A stretch of DNA of 39,071 nt from Nemertoderma westbladi (lineage: Eukaryota; Xenacoelomorpha; Nemertodermatida; Nemertodermatidae). Each line of letters starts with the position of its first letter. Within the stretch, counting starts at the first letter, position 1. Shown piece by piece: positions 1 to 7,997 of this stretch. The notes under the pieces were generated by a model. It was not told the DNA's origin and made no database searches. It worked only from the letters and a program-made list of their open reading frames with translations. The position numbers were made by a program, and so were the translations under genes. The DNA lies in contig JAUCBJ010007799.1 in assembly GCA_032718475.1 (NCBI GenBank), positions 1 to 39,071 on the forward strand, given 5' to 3'.

Positions 1-1247
1 GGTGCAATTTTGTTGACAAGCCGGCACAGCATTCTTAAAAATGCAGCTGCAATGCAGCATGCCGATCCTAGTAGTAGTAGTAGTAGTAGTGCGCGATCAT
101 TCACCCGCTGGATATTCCCGGGAGATTGGGTTCGACGGTTTAATTTTATTGCTATGTAAGCCTAATGTATTATTCGACTGACAGTATTATATAATTTCTG
201 ACAATATTATTCACCTTCGGGAATATTAACAGTTCCTTTAGGACGTGGCGCTTTATCTATATAAACAGAGTTATGACTTAAACTACTCACAACGATATGG
301 CTTAATTATAATTCACATATATGGCGCATTCTTTAGGAATTGCTTCTTTAACAGACTCACTCATACACAATGCTGCACAATACTGCACACTAATCTGCCA
401 ATCTTCACTGATTTTAGTCACATATAAAAGGAACACAGACTGACTCATGTAGGGTCTATCAAATAACATTAGATTCACTTCAAACCACTTTAACATAAGT
501 CACAATCGTTATTGGTAACCTTTCTCTCTTACCTTCGGTATATCAAGAATATTGGGTTTTCGGGGTTATTTCTCGTTATTCCAATATAATAATTCATCAA
601 CCAATATAATGAATAACCGACAACAAATAGCAGTACACAGTATCGATTGAGCAGGTAATTTTAGCAGTTTCAGCAGTTATTAAAAGCCGGGTGTCAGCAG
701 TCAGTGTATTCCCAGATCAGTGATTCCATGAGTTTGATCGGTATGTCAGTTAAAGGATATATGTCCTTATAATTAAACCTACTAGTGTTGAGCTAAAAAG
801 CAGAAAAGCACAAAACACTATAAAGCCGTTCTTTCGTGGCTTTGAAAAACTCGTGACTACTGCTCTATACGAGGATACCAACTACCCTTATTCCACGAAG
901 CTCCCGTTCAACACAGAGAAAGAGCAGTGAGATAGGAAAATTTCAGTTCAGTAGCTCTGTGATAGGTCAAAATCAAAGCTAACTCAAATTCTATTGGCAG
1001 ATACAGAAAGCTGCAACGTGGCAATATCAGCCGTTAGCCGTCGTCATGGTAGCGACACTGTTTTCAAGAGTATCGAGCTTTTTACGTCATGAAATTGCAG
1101 ATTATGTCCTCTAAAGTACAAATACAGTTCAAATACAGAAGAAATGACTTTTATGTCCTCTAAAACACCAGTACAGCAAGGACACGGCCTTTTTATGCCT
1201 GGCAAACCAACTACAGAGTACTTTAAGGGAAAATAACCGGTTAATGA
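1..1247. other. Spacer without recognisable gene
   Basis: AT-rich sequence with only short open frames (about 60 codons) that show no domain or compositional sign of coding. A (TAG)7 microsatellite lies at 69-90. The last part before 1248 may hold decayed 5' sequence of the LINE that follows, but stops in all frames prevent a claim. No RNA gene or promoter was recognised. Confidence 0.6.
69..90. repeat. (TAG)7 microsatellite
   Basis: Seven perfect TAG units plus one base. A simple trinucleotide repeat with no coding context. Confidence 0.95.
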
Positions 1248-3007
1248 CGCAAAAGCTTTTACAAGAAGCGAACTGGAAAGCTATGGACTCATAGTGGACC
1301 CAGTGGTCACAAGTCCCAGATAGACCATATTCTGTTTCGTAGGAAATACAGGAGCTCTATACAAGACTGTAATGCATTTACACTTCGACCCTTCTCCAGT
1401 GATTACCGCCTTATTGTGGCCAAGGTAAGACTTAGTCTGCGTGCTAGTAGAACAACGAAATCTGCCTTGCCGCGGCATGACTGGTCCTCTCTGTTGCAAC
1501 AGCCAAGTGTGAGATCCAGCTTCACACTACAGCTGAGCAACAGGTATGAGGCTCTTGCCTCTGAGGCGGCAGATCACTGTGAGGGCTATACTGCCTTTAC
1601 AGAAGCAGTTAAGTTAGCAGCTGCAGAAACAGTTCCTGTATACCCTCGAAACAGGAAAAGGGCCCCTTGGACTGACAACAAAATTCAGAAGTGCCGAAAT
1701 GACCTTCATAAGGCGCAGAAAGAGTCCCGACTCAAACAGACTACAGCGGCCAATAATGCAGTTAAGGCTGCATCTAGGTCCCTGAACAGGCAGTACTCTG
1801 TTAATCTACAGGAGCTAATAAACCAACAGGTTGATGCCATCAATGATGCTGATGACAGCAGGCAATCATCCCAGGCATGGAAATCGATCAATTTGCTTAC
1901 TGGGCGGAAAAGCCAACCAACCACCAAGGTTAAGGCTGAATCACCAGCCGATCGCCTCAATGGTTGGAAAGCCCACTTTGAAAAGCTCCTCAATAATGAC
2001 AGGGTATTGCCTGATAACTTTATAGAAGTAAAAGTGTCTGAGTCTGTACCCCCAGATATTTCCATTGCCGATATCTCCTTTGCAGAAGTGAAGGCTGCTG
2101 CAAAGAGCATTAAGACCAATCGTGCCAGTGGAGTAGATGGTGTTCCCTCTGAGGTCTTTAAAATACCTGAGTGTTTAAAGCTTATCTATCCCATCATAGT
2201 AGACATGTACCGAACAACAAGAATCCCACAAGAAATGAAAACAAATAAGTTGGTGCCAGTTCCCAAGAAGGGCAACCTAACACTCTATGGTTCTTTTCGG
2301 GGAATCTCATTGATCTCGATTGCTGCAAAGCTATACAATAGAATTCTATTAAATCGCATCAGGAATCCCATTGAGAGACTGCTCTGTGGAAATCAGAATG
2401 GGTTCTGTAAAGGTCGTTGGACAATGGAGCCCATTTTGGCACTTAGAAGGATAATTGAAGAATTATCAAAAAAGAAAGACAGGCATCTGGCTGTTACCTT
2501 TGTTGACTTCTTCAAGGCCTTTGATTCAGTCTCTCGCTCACGTATGTTCAGCATACTTTCATTATATGGGATTCCTGATAAATTATTGCAGCAATCAGAT
2601 CAGTATACGATGGTTCGACAACATTTGTGTCTACTGTTGACGGTGACACTAAACCATTTGAAGTGTTATGGGGCGTCCTCCAAGGAGACACACTTGCACC
2701 ATTCTTGTTCATTATTGTGGTTGACTAAGTTCTACGCATGTCCTTAGATCATTATAATCATGATGGGGTGATGATAACTCCACCTACTGGCTCCAGAAGT
2801 CGAGGAAATCCTGCCAAGTACCTAACTGATCTAGACTTTGCTGATGACTTAGGAGTACTCTCAGAATCACTAGAGGGAGCCCAACGGCTCCTCAGCTCAT
2901 TAGAACATGTTGCTTCTAGTATTGGTCTTTTTATTAACTCCAGAAAGACCAAAATTTTGACAGTTAACTTTGAAAGTCCTCAGACATTACTCAAACATTT
3001 AACTTAA
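1248..3007 (+). pseudogene. Decayed APE-type LINE (RTE-like), endonuclease tail plus reverse transcriptase
   Basis: Remnant of a non-LTR retrotransposon polyprotein that once cut target DNA and reverse transcribed its RNA. From 1284 to about 1440 the frame reads the end of an AP-like endonuclease: WTH, then QIDHIL, RRK and SSDYRLIVAKVRLSLR. The catalytic SDH is SDY here, so the nuclease is probably dead. The reverse transcriptase follows: GVDGVPSEVF, VPVPKKGN, FRGISLISIAAKLYNRILLNR and motif A FVDFFKAFDSV. Near 2600 the reading frame shifts. Motif B (LQGDTLAP) then lies in the next frame, which is interrupted by TAA at 2726-2728. Motif C (DLDFADD) and INSRKTK follow at 2738-3007. The 5' part is missing, with a TGA at 1245, and no 3' tail or target duplication was seen. 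Clade is judged by eye from the RT motifs. RTE-like is most likely, CR1-like less so. Confidence 0.85.
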
Positions 3008-3299
3008 TGTAGAGTTCAAAAGAGACCAACATTGTGGAAAATATGAGATATGAACAATAAAGTTGTAAATATTAATGATCACAATAATAATCAATAATTA
3101 AATTTGTAGACAAATTAAATTTAAATAAAAACACTAAAAGCTAAAAGCAATGTGATTAGTTATGTGCCTTATTTCGTATTGGTGCAAGTCTCTCTGTTTC
3201 AACAGTTTTACCTATTATTTCAGGAATGCTGGCTAAGGAGAAATGCTACTGTCTGTAGGCCTATGGTCCCCCACACTATACTGGTCCCCTGACCCAACG

Positions 3300-3322
3300 C
3301 CCCCCCCCCCCCCCCCCCCCCC
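3300..3322. repeat. C23 mononucleotide tract
   Basis: Twenty-three consecutive C residues on the plus strand. Its exact length is prone to sequencing and assembly error. Confidence 0.9.
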
Positions 3323-3517
3323 TTTGTTTGATGGAAAGATTCCAAATAATAAGAAAATCTGAATGTCGTTGCGAAATAGTTTTATGTGGAATAATGAATG
3401 TTGCTGAGATGAATATGGGCGTTCTAATTGGTTTAATTGTAGTGGCATAATGTGATTAGTAGAACAGAATCTGGTGATGGATTATCATTATCGATTTTAT
3501 GTTACAGTTTCCCGTTA

Positions 3518-3590
3518 TTATTTTTTTATTAATATACCATAATATATATTGTATTTATGGAATATCATATATTTATTAATAAAAAAATAA
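3518..3590. repeat. AT-rich inverted repeat, 16-bp perfect arms
   Basis: The arm TTATTTTTTTATTAAT (3518-3533) is exactly complementary to 3575-3590, with a 41-base loop. This resembles a tiny MITE-like stem or simple AT palindrome. No target duplication was established. Confidence 0.6.
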
Positions 3591-4154
3591 GTAGTTGTGC
3601 GCTAAACCGCGCGGTTTACCGCAGCCCATTTAAACAATGTTAAAACAATTAATGTAATTTCCTGTTGAATTCACAGTCGACAGATAATCAGTTACCGCAA
3701 CGGTACCGTTGGGTGTGTGAACGGGCTCCGGGTAGTGTAACGCTGGCTTACCGCTTCAATACCGACAGATTACTTTACCGCTCACGCACCGTTGGATGTG
3801 AACGGGGCTAGGATGATCCACCTCTATAGCAAATGGAGCGGAAAAAAATGCGAATTCGCCACCGTATTAAATTACTTAATAATTTATACAATCTCATGGA
3901 TGTTAAAAACATATAAACAATAAGATTCGTTTGCAGTACAGGTCATAACTGCTACTGTATTAGGATACAGATTAAATTCATCCGTTACAGCGGACTGTAT
4001 TCATGTTTAAATTACTTAATTATTTTTATTTTATTTTTAATTATATCGATATTAGTAGTTGAACCGGCCTACAGTAAGTAAGACCAAAGCGAAATTCCTA
4101 TATTATAGTCTAGTGAGGAAGTTCAATCTTTACATCCCTTGATTGTAGCCTCAT

Positions 4155-5393
4155 ATGAATATGAATTATCAAAACACGTTTGCAACAAAGTTTCACATTC
4201 AATGGTTATTGTATTTTAGTTGTATTTTCATCTTCGTTTCTGATGCTAATGATCGCAATCCGATAGTTATTGGAAACACAACCGAATCAAATGTGTACCA
4301 CGAATATTATCGAGAAATTACACAATCTGATTATGATGAGATGAGAAAGGGATATGAGATTTATCGCAATGTTTCGAAAATTGTTTCGGGCTATATTCTC
4401 ACGCCCTATATATCAACATATAATATATTTGGTCTGATTGGAAATATATTAATAATTGTAACAATTGCGATCGAGAAATCATTCAATACTCTATTTTATA
4501 GAATGTTGGTGTTAAAGTCAGTTTTCGATATTCTGATCTCATTTGGTCATCTACTATTACAAGGTCAGAATTCCAAGTGGTTCTATTTTGAAATTGAATC
4601 ACTAACAGTAAACAACTATACAATTTGGCAGTTTCATTGTTATAACGTTGTTTATTGGTTATGCCAGTGTTATTGGCCGATATTTGCGTGGTGTGTACAA
4701 TATGGAGATTCAACACTCACATTAATAATGGGTGCAGAACGTATTGCAGCCCTTTATTTCCCGGTATGGTATAAGGATACAAAATTAAAGAATAACAACA
4801 TGATATATGGGATTATTGTAGTTATTTTTGTATACACAGCATTTCTGTACTGGCCTTACGTAGTTAGGTTTAAGGGAGAAATTCGACACGTAAATGGCGA
4901 AAAACAATATTGGGCTTTACTTATGTATTGGCGTTCACATAATATCCACTTCAGTAGGGCGTACTTGTTTCTTGAGTATTTCCTCCCTATAAGAAACGCC
5001 ATTCAAATTGTAGGAGTGATTGCTATCAACAGTCTTATTATTTATAAGTTTAGAAAGCGAATGAAGGCTAACCCAAACTCACCAACAAATAAAAAAATGT
5101 CCGCAGCTGTAAAGATGATGCTAATTACTGGAGTATTAATGTGCACAAAAGATTGCGCCCGGGGTATATATAAAATTATAAGAGCACACTTAGACAATGT
5201 ATCAGGAAATACAAATGCTTTATCTACATTAGATGAAGTTTCTGTTTATGAAAAAATGTTAACAATCAATAATATTGCAGCACAGGTAGGTAGTCTCTCT
5301 ATTGTTGTCTTCAGCCTAAATTTTTACCTCATGTATATATTTGTTGGAAGTTTCCGCAGGGCTACTAATGTCCACATATTTAAAATAAAATAA
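4155..5393 (+). CDS. Class A (rhodopsin-like) GPCR, FMRFamide-receptor/srw-like
   Basis: Predicted seven-helix plasma-membrane receptor of 412 residues in one uninterrupted exon. A hydrophobic stretch at about 15-29 could be a signal peptide. N-glycosylation sequons lie at N41 and N72 in the extracellular N-terminus, with another at N154. Approximate helices: TM1 86-107 with the conserved GN (G96-N97), TM2 113-135, TM3 167-196, TM4 216-236, TM5 277-298, TM6 317-340 and TM7 371-398. The DRY position reads AER (E195-R196). The TM7 end reads SLNFYLMYIFVGSFRR instead of NPxxY. An ER motif with a SxNFxxY-like TM7 is common in peptide-receptor groups of the FMRFamide/srw type, so a neuropeptide ligand is plausible but unproven. 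I chose the first ATG at 4155; a second lies at 4161. No frame damage is seen, and AATAAA lies 177 bases after the stop. It is the only likely host gene here. Confidence 0.8.
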   Translation: MNMNYQNTFATKFHIQWLLYFSCIFIFVSDANDRNPIVIGNTTESNVYHEYYREITQSDYDEMRKGYEIYRNVSKIVSGYILTPYISTYNIFGLIGNILIIVTIAIEKSFNTLFYRMLVLKSVFDILISFGHLLLQGQNSKWFYFEIESLTVNNYTIWQFHCYNVVYWLCQCYWPIFAWCVQYGDSTLTLIMGAERIAALYFPVWYKDTKLKNNNMIYGIIVVIFVYTAFLYWPYVVRFKGEIRHVNGEKQYWALLMYWRSHNIHFSRAYLFLEYFLPIRNAIQIVGVIAINSLIIYKFRKRMKANPNSPTNKKMSAAVKMMLITGVLMCTKDCARGIYKIIRAHLDNVSGNTNALSTLDEVSVYEKMLTINNIAAQVGSLSIVVFSLNFYLMYIFVGSFRRATNVHIFKIK

Positions 5394-5942
5394 TATATAG
5401 ATAACCTATTTTACTATTATTATGTTAAATTTCCTCCTGATACTATTTCACTATTTTCCAAGATTTCTCCTTTGGTAAACTTTTTGTGTTTTCCTAGTTT
5501 ATAGCCTACTAAATGTTCCACTGAATTAATTGGCTAAATGTTAATTGTGTTACCGGTATCATTTATGGCAATAAATATTTCCTTTAAAAGTAAAAACCTT
5601 ATTTCTCATTTATTCTCATTATACTTATTTCTCTCGATTTGAGGTAATTTGAGGATATTGACATTTACATAATTCCTACTCATCGTAGTATATTAATTAA
5701 TAAAAACAAATATAAAATAATTTATTTCATTATTAGAATGGATATCAAATAAACTAGGCCTACTACTTATTGTATTATTATTAATTAAAATAACAAATTG
5801 TATTGTTGTTATAAATTAAGTAATTATTTATTAGGTTGGAATAGAAACCATGACTGGTGTTTTAACTTCAACTCGCTGTTTATTAACCGGGATGGGACTC
5901 CCAACACGGAATCCCCAATTAATTGTTCCAGACTGACCAGTA
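5394..5942. other. AT-rich spacer downstream of GPCR
   Basis: Contains the receptor 3' UTR and AT-rich sequence up to the BEL/Pao target duplication. No further gene or repeat was recognised. The last bases, ending CCAGTAGTGGC, are the left half of the BEL insertion site. Confidence 0.55.
5570..5575 (+). terminator. Candidate polyadenylation signal AATAAA for the GPCR gene
   Basis: A canonical AATAAA downstream of the receptor stop codon and before the BEL element. In AT-rich DNA this hexamer also arises by chance, so its assignment rests on position only. Confidence 0.4.
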
Positions 5943-5947
5943 GTGGC
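5943..5947. repeat. Target site duplication GTGGC, left copy (BEL/Pao element)
   Basis: GTGGC directly precedes the TG that opens the 5' LTR. The same five bases directly follow the CA that closes the 3' LTR (19283-19287). A 5-bp duplication is usual for BEL/Pao integration. Confidence 0.9.
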
Positions 5948-6357
5948 TGTATTGTCCATCCTCTCTCCAATAAGCTTTTCGCGAACTAATATGCATTCCA
6001 TTTATATTTACTGGTGATATCTACTTAGCAACGAAATCTTAGGCCCATAATATTACTGTGCGATTATATTTGCTCTGATTAGAGGTAGCCATAGCTTTGG
6101 TTCCGGCGCTTAACAAACTCGATAATTAATAGCCGAGCCAATAGCAGGGGTTTATACTTAGTTTAATGTTACACTTCATACAACAGGTTGACCTCTGTAC
6201 AGAGTAGCTCCCATAAGTATAGTACACTCTATTCCTCAGGTGTCATTAATTCACGTTGTCAGTATGTAGGTAGATAGCTTGTCGGTTTGTGCTGTCATCT
6301 ATTTAGCAGTGCAGTACGGTACTTTGGCCATCTAAGGCCTACAGTCATAGCGGTCAC

Positions 6358-6370
6358 TTAATTTGGTTAC
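6358..6370 (+). promoter_or_regulatory. Putative self-primer segment in LTR (near RNA 5' end)
   Basis: TTAATTTGGTTAC lies just after an initiator-like TCACT and is the exact reverse complement of the 13 bases that start right after the LTR (6978-6990). If transcription starts near 6356, the RNA 5' end could fold onto the primer site, as in the self-priming Tf1 element. Function is inferred. Confidence 0.5.
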
Positions 6371-6393
6371 CGCACATCCTCACGCACGCGCTC

Positions 6394-7911
6394 ATGCACG
6401 CGCTCACGCACGCACGAATCATATTCAAATGCAGTTCTGTTGTTCAATGGTGCTATTATCTCATTGTCAGCGTGAGCAGTTTGGAGAATCTAATTAATTA
6501 CAAACTTTGGAAGCCGTGTCTATCTGGTCTGTTGTGCTGGGTTTTCATTGTGCTGTGCAGATTATTAAATGCCGGTAAGTCACCTTTCTGTTATTTCAAT
6601 ATTGTTACGTTTGTAAATCAGTAAATGTAAATGTGGGACATTAGTTTCTAGGCTTATTCTGCTTATAAGATATTATAGATACATTTTTATACAATGGACC
6701 ACTCTGCAATTTTCACATCCTTATCCCCATAGCTAGATCCCTAACAGCCTGCTGTAAGAGTTTAAACCAAACACATCCCCAGCCTCACAATTCGTGCGCG
6801 TGAACCAGTGACCCTGCGTTGACTTTAGGCTGCTGCACTGCACATCGGGCAGTCGGGCTGGAGATCCAAGCCAACCAGTGGGCCGCTACTCGCCTGGTGT
6901 ACTATCTACGGGGAGATATATTCGCCAGGTCCTCACAGTTTTACCCATATGACCCATAGCGGTCACTAACCCCGACAGTAACCAAATTAAATTTCTACCG
7001 TATTTTTTTTTAATCCCAATCGCAGAGGAGCAGAGGAGCATGTTCCGTAGTTATAGGCATTAAAACGAGATTGTGTGTGGAAGTGTAACTGGGTACAATA
7101 ACTGTTTTTTTTACGCACAGGCTGGTACCGGTGTTAACAATACTTGAGTACTGTGTAGGCTATAACTGACTTTCTACACATATGCCGGTGTTAAACGGTA
7201 CTGTGTATAACTGTACTCCCACACAAATACCGGTGTTAAACGGTACTGTGTATAACTGCACATCCACATACATATACCGGTGTTAATCTTAAACGGTACT
7301 GTGAAGTGTGTATTACTGTATTGTAAACGGTTTGCGTATTACTGTACTGTAAACGGTTTGTGTATTACTGTATTGTAAACGGTTTGTGTATTACTGCATT
7401 GTAAACGGTTTGTGGATTACTGTATTGTAAACGGTTTGTGTACTACTGTATTGTAAACGGTTTGTGTATTACTGTATTGTAAACGGTTTGTGTATTAGGC
7501 CTACTGAATTGTAAACGGTCGTGCGTATGTAACTGTCCGTCTATACAGCAATACTAGGGGTAACAGGCAGACAGGTATTGCGTAATAATAACTACCTTTC
7601 TAATCATAGCTACCGGTGTAAAGTGTGGGTTTGTGTGTAACTGTCTCTCCATTTGGTGTAGGGCTATAACCTATCTCTCCACCCATTTTTTTCTAACAGT
7701 ACCGGTACTCGATACTTTCAAATCTTCACCAAACTGTGTCTCATCATTTCAACTTCCTGTTGTTAATTGTTGTAATAACTGTTTATCTTTTAATCAGTCT
7801 TATCACGCTTGCAAACTGGTATGCACGTGTGTGCTAACTGGTAACGCACTAAACTTAATAACTTTCTGTTTAATTAACTTTCCAACTAACTGCACTAATA
7901 GACTGTTTTAA
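6394..7911 (+). CDS. Hypothetical two-exon leader ORF (6394-6574 joined to 7700-7911)
   Basis: The first part is an open frame starting at an ATG in the LTR R region, hydrophobic in its second half (residues about 40-60). The second part is an open, cysteine-rich frame ending in TAA at 7911, 86 bases before the gag start. The predicted donor and acceptor join them in the same frame, giving about 130 codons. I recognise no family. It may be a small membrane or secreted accessory protein, a regulatory upstream ORF, or chance, since each half is short. The first half is also open through the intron to 6624 when unspliced. Confidence 0.25.
6564..6569 (+). terminator. ATTAAA polyadenylation signal in LTR
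   Basis: ATTAAA lies in the middle of the LTR and recurs in the 3' LTR at 18883-18888. It could set the end of R. A consensus splice donor (GTAAGT) lies six bases further on. Confidence 0.45.
6978..6990 (+). promoter_or_regulatory. Putative primer-binding site, self-complementary rather than tRNA-type
   Basis: GTAACCAAATTAA begins at the first base after the 5' LTR. It lacks the TGG with which tRNA primer-binding sites start, and no TGG occurs in the next few dozen bases. All 13 bases pair with 6358-6370, and pairing stops exactly at the LTR border, so extension of the primer 3' end would begin copying at the last LTR base. Confidence 0.5.
7128..7322 (+). repeat. Tandem repeat, about 45-57 bp units, 4 copies
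   Basis: Units begin CCGGTGTTAA at 7128, 7185, 7230 and 7277. They share the TTAAACGGTACTGTGTATAACTG core in diverged form. The array lies in the leader between the 5' LTR and gag. Confidence 0.8.
7323..7525 (+). repeat. 26-bp tandem repeat, 7 units plus part
   Basis: GTAAACGG recurs at 7323, 7349, 7375, 7401, 7427, 7453, 7479 and 7511. The period is 26, with the last full unit 32 bp because of a TAGGCCTAC-like insertion. It appears to have grown from the GTAAACGG/TATTACTG core of the preceding larger repeat. Confidence 0.9.
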
Positions 7912-7997
7912 CTAGCAACGGATTAGTTTGCTAATTTATACTACTTATAACTTAACGTATATAATATACCTTAGATATCATAAAATATTACCGAACT

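Larger units (their letters stand above)
3008..4154. other. Spacer between LINE remnant and GPCR gene
   Basis: No open frame of note. It holds a pure C tract (3300-3322), an AT-rich inverted repeat (3518-3590), a small GC hairpin, AACCGCGCGGTT, near 3605, and two imperfect copies of an ACCGTTGG..GTGAACGGG motif (around 3707 and 3789) that look like pieces of an old DNA transposon. The last few hundred bases should include the promoter and 5' UTR of the GPCR gene, but I see no clear TATA box placed before a defined start. Confidence 0.6.
5948..6977 (+). repeat. 5' LTR of BEL/Pao element
   Basis: 1030 bp, TG...CA. It matches 18267-19282 almost exactly; the 14-bp difference is extra sequence here near 6898. 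Inferred structure: U3 up to about 6355, an initiator-like GGTCACTT near 6352-6359 with no TATA box 30 bases upstream, an ATTAAA polyadenylation signal at 6564-6569 closing R, then U5. The 13-mer CATAGCGGTCACT occurs twice, at 6346-6358 and 6955-6967. TSS, R and U5 limits are inferences. Confidence 0.95.
6575..7699 (+). other. Predicted leader intron of the BEL/Pao element
   Basis: The donor CCG|GTAAGT at 6575 is a full consensus. The acceptor at 7699 follows a strong pyrimidine run, ATTTTTTTCTAACAG. Removing 6575-7699 would delete the LTR end, primer site and both leader tandem repeats, giving a short leader about 300 bases before gag. Unspliced RNA would still be needed as genome. Splicing is predicted from signals only. 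Confidence 0.4.

Noticed and set aside
245-496. Small overlapping frames near the left edge
   Set aside because: About 60 codons each, on opposite strands, with no recognisable domain.
7323-7525. Regularly spaced repeats resembling a CRISPR array
   Set aside because: Continuous 26-bp tandem units without unique spacers, in an animal genome inside a retrotransposon leader.
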